Below are positions 37,406 through 45,303 of a stretch of 64,000 nt of DNA, piece after piece; position 1 is the first letter of the stretch; every line of letters starts with the position of its first letter. The position numbers and the translations under genes were made by a program. This DNA is from an uncultured Dehalococcoidia bacterium (lineage in GTDB: Bacteria > Chloroflexota > Dehalococcoidia > Lucifugimonadales > UBA3495). The DNA is taken from assembly GCA_951812625.1 (NCBI GenBank), contig CATOSP010000002.1:1218880-1282879 (forward strand). The letters run 5' to 3'. The notes beneath the pieces were generated by a model. It did no database searches. It worked only from the letters and a program-made list of their open reading frames with translations, and was not told the DNA's origin.

Positions 37406-37921
37406 TCACACCGCCCAATTCATTAAGCCGACTATGGTCAGCACGGTAAGCACCGTCGCGGATAGGTGGAGAGTGACAAACGCGATGGGGATCCATCTCT
37501 CAATGTAGGTCACAGGGTTATAGGACCTGCCCTTTCCTTCACCCGCTAGTTGCCATTCATACTGAAACAGCGCTGTAGGCAGATGCCTCTCCATTTCGTG
37601 AATTATCCTGAACTTCACCGCGTTCAGGTCCCGGTGCGACTTGATGATTTGATGCCATAGCAGGGAGACCGGAATTCCCAAGACAGGCACCAGCAGTGTC
37701 CAGTAAGTCTGCCCGAAGTTGGCTGATTGCAGGCCGTACAGAGCCACGAGAGCGACGTTAAGAGTCAGCCGATAACGGCTCGACGCGACCCGACGGGCGC
37801 TGACGTTCTCCGCCGACTGTACGTAGAGCTTGTATTGCTCCAGTAGGTCGGCATTGAACGAGCCTTTGTAAGTCTCTCCCGTGAATTGGGACAGGCTGTT
37901 ATCTGATTCGCCGCCCACCAA
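37406..37921 (-). CDS. small membrane protein partner of TIR protein (RipA-like)
   Basis: About 171 residues with membrane segments near 50-66, 72-90 and 147-167 and a cytoplasmic stretch HQIIKSHRDLNAVKFRIIHEMERHLP. This matches a family annotated as RipA-type octameric membrane protein, usually next to a TIR-like gene. Its TTG start directly abuts the TIR gene's stop codon (TAG 37922-37924), with GGAG upstream, so translation is coupled. The pair is likely a membrane-linked antiphage module. Confidence 0.72.
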   Translation of the reverse strand: MVGGESDNSLSQFTGETYKGSFNADLLEQYKLYVQSAENVSARRVASSRYRLTLNVALVALYGLQSANFGQTYWTLLVPVLGIPVSLLWHQIIKSHRDLNAVKFRIIHEMERHLPTALFQYEWQLAGEGKGRSYNPVTYIERWIPIAFVTLHLSATVLTVLTIVGLMNWAV

Positions 37922-38311
37922 CTATCGTGCTCCCTCTATCAGTCGCCCCAAGTTCTCCCAAGTCCAACTGTGCATTTCGTCAGTCCTACGAGACATGCGG
38001 GGCTTGGTGCAAGTCCTCCTCCTTCGCCCCTTGAGCAGAAAGTAGGGTTTGCCTTCTTCTCGGGTCATGGTAATCTCGGCCGCTACACCGGGTGCATCGT
38101 GCGTGTGCTCACCGCAAATGACGACGGTGAGGTCCGCCCTGAGAATCCGGTCGCGTACTTCCCTCCTCCAGGCTTCATCTATCCGATGCTGCACCGACCA
38201 ATCCGTGATGCTGAATGGTGAATCGGCATTTCTGGCTTGAGCGACCAAGTTGCCTCGAAGGTCTTTATCGTGGTCAAAGTCAAAACTGATGAAAACGCCT
38301 CTTGTGGTCAT
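37922..38311 (-). CDS. TIR-like (DUF1863/ThsB-like) domain protein
   Basis: Protein of 129 residues. RGVFISFDFDHDKDLRGNL, the segment ADLTVVICGEHTHDAPGV, AAEITMTREEGKPYFLL and WTWENLGRLIEG are typical of the MTH538 TIR-like family to which Thoeris ThsB belongs. In such systems TIR proteins make or degrade NAD-derived signals on infection. Here the partner is a small membrane protein rather than ThsA. GGAGA lies upstream of ATG 38311. Family call is secure, function inferred. Confidence 0.85.
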   Translation of the reverse strand: MTTRGVFISFDFDHDKDLRGNLVAQARNADSPFSITDWSVQHRIDEAWRREVRDRILRADLTVVICGEHTHDAPGVAAEITMTREEGKPYFLLKGRRRRTCTKPRMSRRTDEMHSWTWENLGRLIEGAR

Positions 38312-38428
38312 CGTTAAATCGGTCTCCTTCTCAGCGCATCAAGCACTATGTCAGGACCATGAACCTTCTGCTACCTCCGGCCAGCAAATCAACCAAAAGA
38401 CGGCCTGCCCATGGATGCTCAGAACAGT

Positions 38429-39181
38429 TCACTCCACTGGCTCACACGGCCCCAAGCGAAGCCTATCGAAGCTCACGAAACCTTCGAACACGCTAATTTC
38501 AACCCGCCATGAGGTAAACCTGGCTGGCAGTTTCGATTCAGGGGATACAATAACTCGGTAGGAGGATGGCCAACTGTTTCCATAAGCCACCAACTCATGG
38601 ACACGTTGGTCAGTGCCGATGCTGAGGACTCGCCCGTCGAAACTGAACGTGATCCCGGCTTCTTCACCGAGCCATGACAGTTCTCCCAACAGATTGCGCC
38701 GCAAAACTCGAGCATAGTCTCGTTCGATATGGCACTTGGGGCAAGCCTCGTAGGCCCGACGCCTTTCGTAGGCCTCGCGTCCCTCAATTACAGACCAGAC
38801 GAGGTCCCAGTGACCTTCGCCTTCGATAAACCAATCCGGTAAGGGTTGCAGTTCGGACCTGTGAGACCGAAGGGTGAAGCTAATCCAGGCGGCAGCTTCT
38901 GAAGTGGTTCTCAGGTTAAAGGGGATTTGACCTTCTATTATCGAAAGACTGCGGTCGTCCCCACGATAGCCGGTCAGTCCAACCACGGGCACATTGAAGC
39001 TGTTCAACGTTGGGCTAGCGACCAAGTCGAAATCAGCGAACTTGTAGCAGACGCTCACCAACGGGGACTGATGCCCCTGGGGCACCATCCAGCGCATGGA
39101 AGGCGGAACTTGGAGCACTGGTGGCCGGTCCTCGAAGCCAAGTTCAAGCAAGGTTTCCACCGTTGGGCTTGAATTGGTCAA
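38429..39181 (-). CDS. hypothetical protein, 250 aa
   Basis: Not recognised. Soluble, no signal peptide. The middle contains a CPKC pair (in EACPKCHIERDYARVLRRN) without a second Cys pair. It lies 117 bp upstream of the TIR gene and right after the first hsdR stub (39240-39359), in cargo position. It may be the first gene of the TIR cargo cassette, but no functional motif supports a specific role. Confidence 0.65.
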   Translation of the reverse strand: MTNSSPTVETLLELGFEDRPPVLQVPPSMRWMVPQGHQSPLVSVCYKFADFDLVASPTLNSFNVPVVGLTGYRGDDRSLSIIEGQIPFNLRTTSEAAAWISFTLRSHRSELQPLPDWFIEGEGHWDLVWSVIEGREAYERRRAYEACPKCHIERDYARVLRRNLLGELSWLGEEAGITFSFDGRVLSIGTDQRVHELVAYGNSWPSSYRVIVSPESKLPARFTSWRVEISVFEGFVSFDRLRLGPCEPVE

Positions 39182-39239
39182 TACTTTACCTCCATATCGT
39201 ACTCGGCTTCCCTATCTTCACTTTCACTAGCGCCAAAAT

Positions 39240-39359
39240 CTACAGCACCGCGTCCTGTAGTAGTCCTGTTAGGTGGTCAGCGCGATGTCGAATCCGTGGG
39301 CCGTCTGCCAGCCAGGACAAAGCGGCGGACTCAAGGTAGGCTTCGGCAAGGGTGGTCAT
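39240..39359 (-). pseudogene. second hsdR 5' stub
   Basis: From ATG 39359 the frame reads MTTLAEAYLESAALSWLADG; after a one-base shift the other frame gives QTAHGFDIALTT. Together they parallel the stub at 35355 (ESDVEEAAFGWQTAYGPDIGP) and HsdR N termini in general. It ends in stop codons after about 40 residues. It starts five bases after the nucleotidyltransferase gene's end coordinate. Short length makes this call moderate. Confidence 0.55.
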
Positions 39360-39364
39360 GGATA

Positions 39365-39658
39365 TTAGCCCTTTATTCGCTGGTGAACTACATACGTCAA
39401 GAAATTGGTTTCTTGCAACTCCGATTTGCTTAGCGTCGTAAAGTCTATGGTGCAATCTTGAAACATCTCAGCAAGTACCTCTTCAACTTTGTCTTTCTCG
39501 ATGTTCACTCTTTCTGCAGTAGCAGCTTCGTAGATCAAGAGGATATCTATATCGTTGGGGGTGTCCGTCCACAGACTAGACCCAAATAGGAACACTTGGT
39601 CGAAGAATTCAAAAACCTGACCCTGATCATTGAGCAATATGTCACGTGCTTCGCTCAT
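39365..39658 (-). CDS. minimal nucleotidyltransferase (MNT-like)
   Basis: Protein of 97 residues with FLFGSSLWTDTPNDIDILL: G26-S27 plus D36 and D38, the G-S-x8-D-x-D motif of DNA-polymerase-beta-type nucleotidyltransferases, and a third Asp in CTIDFTTL (D72). Such minimal enzymes pair with HEPN toxins as AMPylating antitoxins or act in defence. ATG 39658 overlaps the stop of the preceding small gene by 4 bp (ATGA), so it is the third gene of the HNH trio. Substrate unknown. Confidence 0.8.
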   Translation of the reverse strand: MSEARDILLNDQGQVFEFFDQVFLFGSSLWTDTPNDIDILLIYEAATAERVNIEKDKVEEVLAEMFQDCTIDFTTLSKSELQETNFLTYVVHQRIKG

Positions 39659-39951
39659 TTGATATTTCTATGAGCAAATTGGAAGAAGTCGTTCTGACTA
39701 AAGAGACGGACCCCAATCTGGTTTGCGTATTCGTGAGCGCCCTGACTTACTGGAGCACTGTTCCAGTTGTGCAAATTGACCACCATGTCCCCTCTTACAA
39801 GTGTCATCTTTTGCACATCTGAAAGAGACAGAACGTACTTGTAGCAGAGCTTGACCTTGTATTTCCCGTTGAGAGTCATTGCAGTCAAATCGTTCATGCT
39901 GGCAAATTCATACTTTATTTGGTTCTTGCATAACCATTGAGCAAAGAACAC
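39655..39951 (-). CDS. small uncharacterised protein between HNH and nucleotidyltransferase
   Basis: Protein of 98 residues. The C-terminal half (LVRGDMVVNLHNWNSAPVSQ, then AHEYANQIGVRLFSQNDFF) recalls the last strands and helix of Mrr-type restriction folds, but no full active site (D...ExK) is visible, so the likeness is weak. Its start lies 37 bp inside the end of the HNH gene and its stop overlaps the next start by 4 bp. The tight overlaps suggest that the three proteins act together. Confidence 0.65.
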   Translation of the reverse strand: MFFAQWLCKNQIKYEFASMNDLTAMTLNGKYKVKLCYKYVLSLSDVQKMTLVRGDMVVNLHNWNSAPVSQGAHEYANQIGVRLFSQNDFFQFAHRNIK

Positions 39952-40814
39952 CAGGCTTTCGATACGGACATCAGTGGAATTGGGCCTAAAAAACCTCCCT
40001 CCCAGAAAATCTGTTGAACACGAGGTCTGTCTTCCAGTTTTAGTGTTACTTCAACACCTTCATCCACATAGGTGAGGCGAGGTGCTTCATTAAGATCTAA
40101 TGAGATGAAGCGATCTTCTCGAACCAAGTAAGAAACGAAGTTCTGAAGCGCAGACAAGTTAGGAGGGCACCCAACAAGTGCCTCTTCGACCCCAAAAATA
40201 GACAGCAGTTGTCGAGGGAAGAGTTTCACTCGCTGAATCTGATCATCGTCCCTAGTCACTGTAAACTCCTGAGCGTGTGCCACAAAGCTGTCTACGATTA
40301 CCCGATTTTCCTTGGGGAGTAGGTTCTTGTTCTTTGTCAGAATGATCTCTGGGCGTCGGTTATTCGATATGAGCTCTCCTTCGAATTTCAGCCAAAGGTC
40401 GTGTCGTTCCGAGTTGTATGGGTCATCATTCAAGGGACCATAGCTATCGAAAATCTGTCCGTTTCTGTCCAGTATCTGCGTCACTGCTTCCTTTAGCTTC
40501 CTGAATGATGCGTACCGCTTTGCGAATTGTTCCACTATTGCGGCATTTCTGTTCCTCTTCCACTTCTTCAGCCGAGCAACGGAGGCTTCCGTTCGATGGC
40601 TGTCGGTTTGTGTATGACAATTGCCACATAGGAGGAGTAAATTGTCGAAGGAAACATCTCCTCCCTTTGCGTGAGCCTTGATATGGGCCATTTCACCGAT
40701 GCTAACACCCTTCTTGATCAGCTCGACCTGGCATTCCGGGTTCATGCAATGTCCGATGGCCTCGGCCCAGAACATCCTCTCGGTATTACGAGCTATTGAT
40801 GGCTTTGCGCTCAT
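39915..40814 (-). CDS. HNH endonuclease domain protein
   Basis: Protein of 299 residues. The N-terminal HNH domain has zinc Cys C23/C28 (CMNPEC), catalytic region MAHIKAHAKGG (H44, H48), N58 (FDNLLLLC) and C63/C66-H67 (CGNCH). The remaining 220 residues are an uncharacterised domain that could be a specificity or sensor part. ATG 40814 overlaps the hsdS stop by 4 bp (ATGA). Likely a DNA-cutting component of a defence module carried within the type I restriction locus. Confidence 0.82.
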   Translation of the reverse strand: MSAKPSIARNTERMFWAEAIGHCMNPECQVELIKKGVSIGEMAHIKAHAKGGDVSFDNLLLLCGNCHTQTDSHRTEASVARLKKWKRNRNAAIVEQFAKRYASFRKLKEAVTQILDRNGQIFDSYGPLNDDPYNSERHDLWLKFEGELISNNRRPEIILTKNKNLLPKENRVIVDSFVAHAQEFTVTRDDDQIQRVKLFPRQLLSIFGVEEALVGCPPNLSALQNFVSYLVREDRFISLDLNEAPRLTYVDEGVEVTLKLEDRPRVQQIFWEGGFLGPIPLMSVSKAWCSLLNGYARTK

Positions 40815-42121
40815 ACGCCAATCTCCATTGGTTCAACCCGAATCTCCCCCAACACCAGCTTCGGCAGAAACGCATCCCGCTGGATAGCCAGGGAATGGGA
40901 TTCTTTGCGGGTTATCTCGACCTGAGCGAGGATGGGGGCCAATAGAGAGCAGAATACTGACCAGACGTCCGCTGAGGGGAACGGAAGCAGGTATGAAGCC
41001 AGTGCGTCAACCTGGACCCGCTGTCGCCCTGATCTTCCCGTCATGCTCTGGATGGCGTGTTCTCGAAAGCCTTCTTCACGGCTAGGGAGGTACGGATATT
41101 CCGCTGGAATGGGGGGAATTGCACGCATGACGATGAACTCGGTTGAGCCCCAGCCAACAGCGTCCTTTGGTAGTAACTGGACAAAGGCGGTCTTGCCGTT
41201 TTCCAAACAGGGTGTTGTTATCCGCGCGAGGAGAGTATCGCCGTTCCGGAAACGAGCCCCTGATTTGAACCCCCGCAAAACTGTATCGTCTGGAGAGGAC
41301 CCTGTGGTGGGTAACGCCGCCATCTCAAGGTAGGGAGCTGCTGTACCTTTCTGTATGGGTTCTCTGGGGTTCAGGTCGATCAGTTGGTTAAGAGTTTTCA
41401 CTCCCCGTCACTCGGGGATCTCCCCCAACTCCGAGTCTACGAGTCGGTCGGGGAACAGGGCCCACAGTTCCGGCAGCAGGTAAGGTTCGCGGCCTTCCTG
41501 CTTGGCCCGGACCGGGCCGAAGTCTACTAACCAGTCCTGGAAGATGGCGCGGGCCATCTCCTCCAGGGTCTGGTTCGTCCGCTGGTTCAGCTCAATCTTG
41601 TCGTCCAGGGTGCCGAGGATGTGGGCGATGGTGTACTGTTCGGGAAGGGGAGGCGTGGGAATTTCAAGCGACTCGATCATTCTCTTGGTAAGGGCGTTTC
41701 GAGTTCCTCCTGACCCTGCCCAAGACAGCAACAAAGTCTGCATTTCGGGAGATGCTAGATAATATGGCAGATAGCTTGCATCTAAGTTAACCGAGTCCGG
41801 CCTGATGATGGCAACGTGCTGATTAACGCGGGCCGGCAACACATCGGGGGCGACCTGGCATACCCTGGCCACGGAGTCGCCGGTGATGTTAAGAAGGACA
41901 TCTTCCTCAAAGACTTCCACGTTTTGCAACTCGTCGGCATGGCGCTCCCCAATGAACACCAAGCCCTCATGATGGAAGTCATCGTTGTAAACGTTCTGAC
42001 TGCGGATCAGCGTGCAAGGACCCTCGTCCAGGTATACGTCCTTACCACCACGAGGCGTTGCTCCGCTACCAATCTTGGTGCACACTTTACCGAGAGTGAC
42101 TTCGGACCAGTCCCTGATCAT
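40811..42121 (-). pseudogene. hsdS, type I restriction specificity subunit, with in-frame TGA
   Basis: Two target-recognition halves are visible. The first (MIRDWSEVTLGKVCTKIGSG, PTPPLPEQYTIAHILGTLDDKIELNQ, ELGEIPE) ends at TGA 41408-41410. Three codons later and in the same frame the second half begins VKTLNQLIDLN and runs to the end, including FLPKLVLGEI. Normal HsdS continues GEIPEGWxVKTL, so one base change breaks the gene. The halves could also be made separately from GTG 41401. ATG 42121 overlaps the small Cys gene's stop (ATGA). hsdM and hsdR are also broken, so the restriction system is inactive. Confidence 0.85.
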
Positions 42122-42324
42122 TGGCCTCGTCCCACTGCGTGCCATTGAGCTAATGCTGATCTGCCCCCATGGTTTTCGCAGTAGAATCCCGTGCAAGGAC
42201 GGTCACAGGGCACTCTTTGGCCACCTCTGGTAACGTACTGGGCGCATTTCCCGTACCAGGGGATGTATCCCCGGACTCCGCCACGTCTTCCTCCTGACGG
42301 CCTGCTTCCTCCACTTCCTGGCAT
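42118..42324 (-). CDS. small Cys-rich protein, 68 aa
   Basis: Residues MPGSGGSRPSGGRRGG form a Gly/Ser/Arg-rich start, followed by YGKCAQYVTRGGQRVPCDR and PCTGFYCENHGG, four Cys that could bind zinc. No family recognised. The stop overlaps the hsdS start by 4 bp (ATGA) and the ATG lies 24 bp after the preceding gene's end, so it fits into the operon. A GGGGG tract precedes the start. Reality of the gene is supported mainly by this spacing. Confidence 0.5.
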   Translation of the reverse strand: MPGSGGSRPSGGRRGGVRGYIPWYGKCAQYVTRGGQRVPCDRPCTGFYCENHGGRSALAQWHAVGRGQ

Positions 42325-42348
42325 AATTACCCCCGAGCCTCTTGGGAT

Positions 42349-42624
42349 TTAACGAGGAAAGTCCACTCGAAATTTGGAACGCTGACTTCTAATTCTCCCC
42401 GGTTTATAACTGACTCCCTTGGTTCCTCTGGCTAGTCCTTTAAGGGCTTTTCCTATTTCATCCGCTGCATATGCTGCCGCTTGGTGGCCAATTGACTGCT
42501 TGACCCGCGCGTAGTCCTCAGATGTGCCACACCGGGGACAGACCACCCTCTGGGGTATATCCCCTTCGAGAATCACGTGCGCTGCGACGTTGCAACTGCT
42601 GCACTTTATGGGTTCATTTGCCAT
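42349..42624 (-). CDS. small zinc-ribbon protein, 91 aa
   Basis: IKCSSCNVAAHVILEGDIPQ and VVCPRCGTSEDY form a four-Cys zinc ribbon (residues about 8-38), followed by a helical region and a basic C terminus (RIRSQRSKFRVDFPR) that may touch nucleic acid. It lies 17 bp downstream of the HigA-ImmA gene and 24 bp upstream of the small Cys protein. No known function. Confidence 0.7.
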   Translation of the reverse strand: MANEPIKCSSCNVAAHVILEGDIPQRVVCPRCGTSEDYARVKQSIGHQAAAYAADEIGKALKGLARGTKGVSYKPGRIRSQRSKFRVDFPR

Positions 42625-42641
42625 TTTGGCCTCCCATACAA

Positions 42642-43895
42642 TTAGCCCGAGTCCCTCTCAAACTGCCGCCGCACTTCTCCCGTGCCCACAAACTGGGAAA
42701 GGAGCCGGTATTCGCCCCTCTCAAACCGCACCCGTCCGGCCACGATAGCCGGATGTACCCGCGCTTCCCACGCCATTCTGAGCACTGCCATGGGATTGGG
42801 ATCTGCCTTGATTACACCGTCGTCCCAGATTTCTGGAGGTATCAGGGCTTCCTGCGCCATCTCGTCCGCCTCTTGTTCTGTGGTGTCACTGCCGCCGGAC
42901 TCCACGCCGCGCAGGCTGTGGTCGTCCACAAAGCCGTTCTCATCGCTGCACTCCTTAAGGTGCAGGCACACATGTGCCAGCTCGTGCAGCAGCGTGTACC
43001 AGAAGTTGTCTATCCGGTCGTAGCGCAGGGTCAGGCCGATCACCGGGTTGCTGTCGGGCAGTCGCAATGCGGCGCCGTCCAGGTGCGTCCTGGGCAAATG
43101 CTTAACATACTCCAGGCCGATCCCCTGCTGGAACAGAAAGTCCTTGGCTTGCATCGGTCCGTCTTCCAGCACACTCATCTGAGCGACTTCACGCAGTAAT
43201 TCGGTAGTGATCACTTCTGTCTGGTAATCAACCCCTGGCTGCCTATCCTTGGACTGTGCCAGCACCTGCCAACACCAAGCCCGGAGAGCATAGTCATCCG
43301 TCTTGGCGTTGACTCTCCGGCTATCGTTTTTGCGGTACAACGGAGCCGGCGCCAAAGCACCAACACCGGCGCGGTTAATCAAATCGGTGATTAATTCTTC
43401 AGCCTGATCCTTCAGATTTTTGGCTTGGGGGATCCAGCCGAGCCTTGCCATAGCGGTGAGGGGGAACCTAGCGTACTCCAAGCCCGGCGCTGTATCCGAA
43501 AGGGTGGCTCCCGGTTCCTGCAACAGGACCTCGGCCGAAATCCCCAGGTGTTGGTGCAGGGCCCGGGCCATAGACATGGTGATGGATCGTTTTCCCGATA
43601 GGACCTCCGAGACCTTGGCCCGGCTGCCGATGAAAGGCACCAGATCTCTGGCGGTAAGGTTGGCTTGGTCCATCCGGAACTTGATGGCAGAAATGGGGTC
43701 TGGCAAGGCAATGGGATGGTGGCGTTCCTCGTAGAGTTCTACGAGGTCCACCAACACGTCAAGCTCAATGCGGCTGGGGGCTTCCAAGTCCTCTACTTGA
43801 TCTTCAGACCCCGATAGTTCATCCATTAATTCAGAGATCCGGGCCAGCGCGTTTTCGTAGCCTTCTTCAGAGCGTATTGCCCGGACTTGTACCAT
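42642..43895 (-). CDS. higA: HigA-like antitoxin with HTH and ImmA/IrrE metallopeptidase domain
   Basis: Protein of 417 residues. An Xre-type helix-turn-helix covers about 68-122 (MDQANLTARDLVPFIGSRAK, VSEVLSGKRSITMSMARAL). A C-terminal ImmA/IrrE zinc peptidase domain has HELAH (H304-E305-x-x-H308) within WYTLLHELAHVCLHL. It lies two bases after the HigB toxin gene on the same strand. The HTH part should repress the operon and neutralise the toxin; the peptidase may allow self-cleavage on stress or infection (inference). Confidence 0.88.
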   Translation of the reverse strand: MVQVRAIRSEEGYENALARISELMDELSGSEDQVEDLEAPSRIELDVLVDLVELYEERHHPIALPDPISAIKFRMDQANLTARDLVPFIGSRAKVSEVLSGKRSITMSMARALHQHLGISAEVLLQEPGATLSDTAPGLEYARFPLTAMARLGWIPQAKNLKDQAEELITDLINRAGVGALAPAPLYRKNDSRRVNAKTDDYALRAWCWQVLAQSKDRQPGVDYQTEVITTELLREVAQMSVLEDGPMQAKDFLFQQGIGLEYVKHLPRTHLDGAALRLPDSNPVIGLTLRYDRIDNFWYTLLHELAHVCLHLKECSDENGFVDDHSLRGVESGGSDTTEQEADEMAQEALIPPEIWDDGVIKADPNPMAVLRMAWEARVHPAIVAGRVRFERGEYRLLSQFVGTGEVRRQFERDSG

Positions 43896-43897
43896 CG

Positions 43898-44191
43898 TTA
43901 CACCTCCTCTGCATTTATTCTGTCGTATTCCCGATGATTCCCAACAAATCGTATATAAACATACCTCGCAGGATAAAATATTCTCACCACAATCCTGTAG
44001 TTGCCGCCTCGAATTCTGAATACGACCCTGTCATCGGCTAAAATGCTGGCATTGGGGAATCGATCTATTACGCTGGCCGGGGTAGACCAGTCCGCTCGCT
44101 GTACCTCTTGGTACCAAGCCAACAGCGGTTGTTCCGATTCTGGATGTCGCTCCCAGTATTCACGTAATGTCTTTCTGGAAATGATCCGCAA
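43898..44191 (-). CDS. higB: HigB family toxin (mRNA interferase)
   Basis: Protein of 97 residues of the RelE-like HigB family: MRIISRKTLREYWERHPESE, the WSTPASVIDRFPNASIL stretch, RVVFRIRGGNYRIVV, and VYIRFVGNHREYDRI. Family toxins cut ribosome-bound mRNA. The toxin-first order before higA is typical. The locus follows an hsdM remnant and opens the operon that runs through hsdS to the HNH trio, so it may stabilise the restriction locus or be part of its control. Confidence 0.9.
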   Translation of the reverse strand: MRIISRKTLREYWERHPESEQPLLAWYQEVQRADWSTPASVIDRFPNASILADDRVVFRIRGGNYRIVVRIFYPARYVYIRFVGNHREYDRINAEEV

Positions 44192-44318
44192 AGTTGAAAA
44201 ACTCCCTTCCTCCCATCACTGTTTATATTACAATGCTCCCAAAACTTTAGCAAGTGTCACGAGAAGCCTTGCGGAATTAATCCTTACCTGGGGACTTGGA
44301 GAAGGTTGAGCCGGTGGG

Positions 44319-44640
44319 TTACTGGATTGGCGGGAAACCCAGTCTTGACAGGTTCTCCTCAATGGCGGCGTCCAATCTCACCGTTTCAGCCTGCCGTTCT
44401 CGCCAGTGGGCGATTAGGCGGGTCATCTTTTCCCCCAGGGTTCCCCGTCGTTTGCCTGGACTTCGGCGCCCACATAACGACCATGGTAAGCACGTGTCCG
44501 TGCCGACGGTTTTCCTCCAAGGATGCGCTCTTGCAAAACCCCGGAACATCCGAATATTTGTTCCCGTTTCTCCAGGCATTGTAAGAATCGGGGATTTGTG
44601 ATATGCCCTCGTATGACAGTTTATCTGTTATCCAATCATC
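44319..44640 (-). pseudogene. hsdM 3' remnant (type I methyltransferase subunit)
   Basis: Three frames give successive HsdM C-terminal pieces: ISQIPDSYNAWRN with SDVPGFCKSASLEENRRHGH and VLT, then GRYVGAEVQANDGEPWG, then EKMTRLIAHWRERQ and ETVRLDAAIEENLSRLGF. Two frameshifts are needed. All N-terminal catalytic motifs are missing. It lies 128 bp upstream of higB on the same strand, as expected if the toxin-antitoxin pair sits between hsdM and hsdS. Confidence 0.75.
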
Positions 44641-45017
44641 GCCAAAACTCCGTTACTCCTGAGCGGTTGACTTAGATGCAACTGGAGTTGACTAGTGCAC
44701 GAGCCTTCTGAATCCACGTGCCCAGTTGGTAGTGGGTCAAAGGAGAGATCTGCCGACCACCATTCGGGGTCGATTTCTTAGCGGCGGGCTGGTTCGAGAG
44801 TTGATCGGAGCGGCAGAGGACGCAGCGGAGGACTATCGGAGGGGCCAAAGAGCTCTGGTACAATGATCAAGATCTGGAACCCGAGGGCTGATCGTGCACA
44901 GCCGCCGCTGATCGTAGGATTCCCCGATCGACGATAAAGTTGGCAAACCGCCAGAAGTCTAGGGCCAGGCTTAATCTCACTGATAGAGTACTATCTATCG
45001 TCAAGTATGGCCGGATT
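44641..45017. other. gap without recognisable gene
   Basis: About 380 bp between the hsdM remnant and the tRNA-Ile fragment. Only a short minus-strand frame (44672-44863) without known motifs is present. It may contain further degraded hsdM sequence. Confidence 0.4.
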
Positions 45018-45064
45018 TGGTGGGCCTGGATGGACTCGAACCATCGACCTCGGTCTTATCAGGA
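45018..45064 (-). repeat. tRNA-Ile(GAT) 3' half, right copy of the island repeat
   Basis: On the minus strand this reads from CTGATAA (anticodon loop with GAT) through GGTTCGAGTCC to CCAGGCCCACCA, with a perfect 5-bp T-stem (GATGG/CCATC). The 5' half with a matching acceptor strand is absent, so it is not a working tRNA gene. 45020-45040 is repeated at 33304-33324. This looks like the junction left by site-specific integration into a tRNA-Ile gene. Confidence 0.8.
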
Positions 45065-45127
45065 CAGAAACGGGAGGATGCCCTACCAAGAGGTCTTGGG
45101 GGCTACCATGCCAAATAATGTGCCTAG

Positions 45128-45271
45128 TACTACAGTTGCAGATAGTTTTTCGAGGCATTGGTCAACCTTGATCACCGCAGGTTCCAGCTACGGGCAACGT
45201 CTCTTCCTGTAACGAAATTGCCTGTTTACCAAGGTCGAAATTACCGAGTCAGCCTATGTGCAACTGTAGTA
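45128..45271. mobile_element. 144-bp MITE with IS701-like ends and CTAG duplication
   Basis: Inverted ends TACTACAGTTGCA and TGCAACTGTAGTA differ from the IS701-like element by one base. CTAG flanks both sides (45124-45127 and 45272-45275). The inside differs from the 27353 MITE, so it is a distinct sub-family of similar length. Confidence 0.88.
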
Positions 45272-45303
45272 CTAGGCGGTTCGTCGGTCTACTGCCTGAT
45301 GCT

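Noticed and set aside
41408-41410. TGA inside hsdS as selenocysteine codon
   Set aside because: HsdS has no selenoprotein members, the flanking motif is the normal GEIPEGW linker, and no SECIS-like hairpin is evident there.
45018-45112. Complete second tRNA gene at the tRNA-Ile fragment
   Set aside because: Only the part from the anticodon loop to CCA is tRNA-like; no 5' acceptor strand pairs with CAGGCCC.
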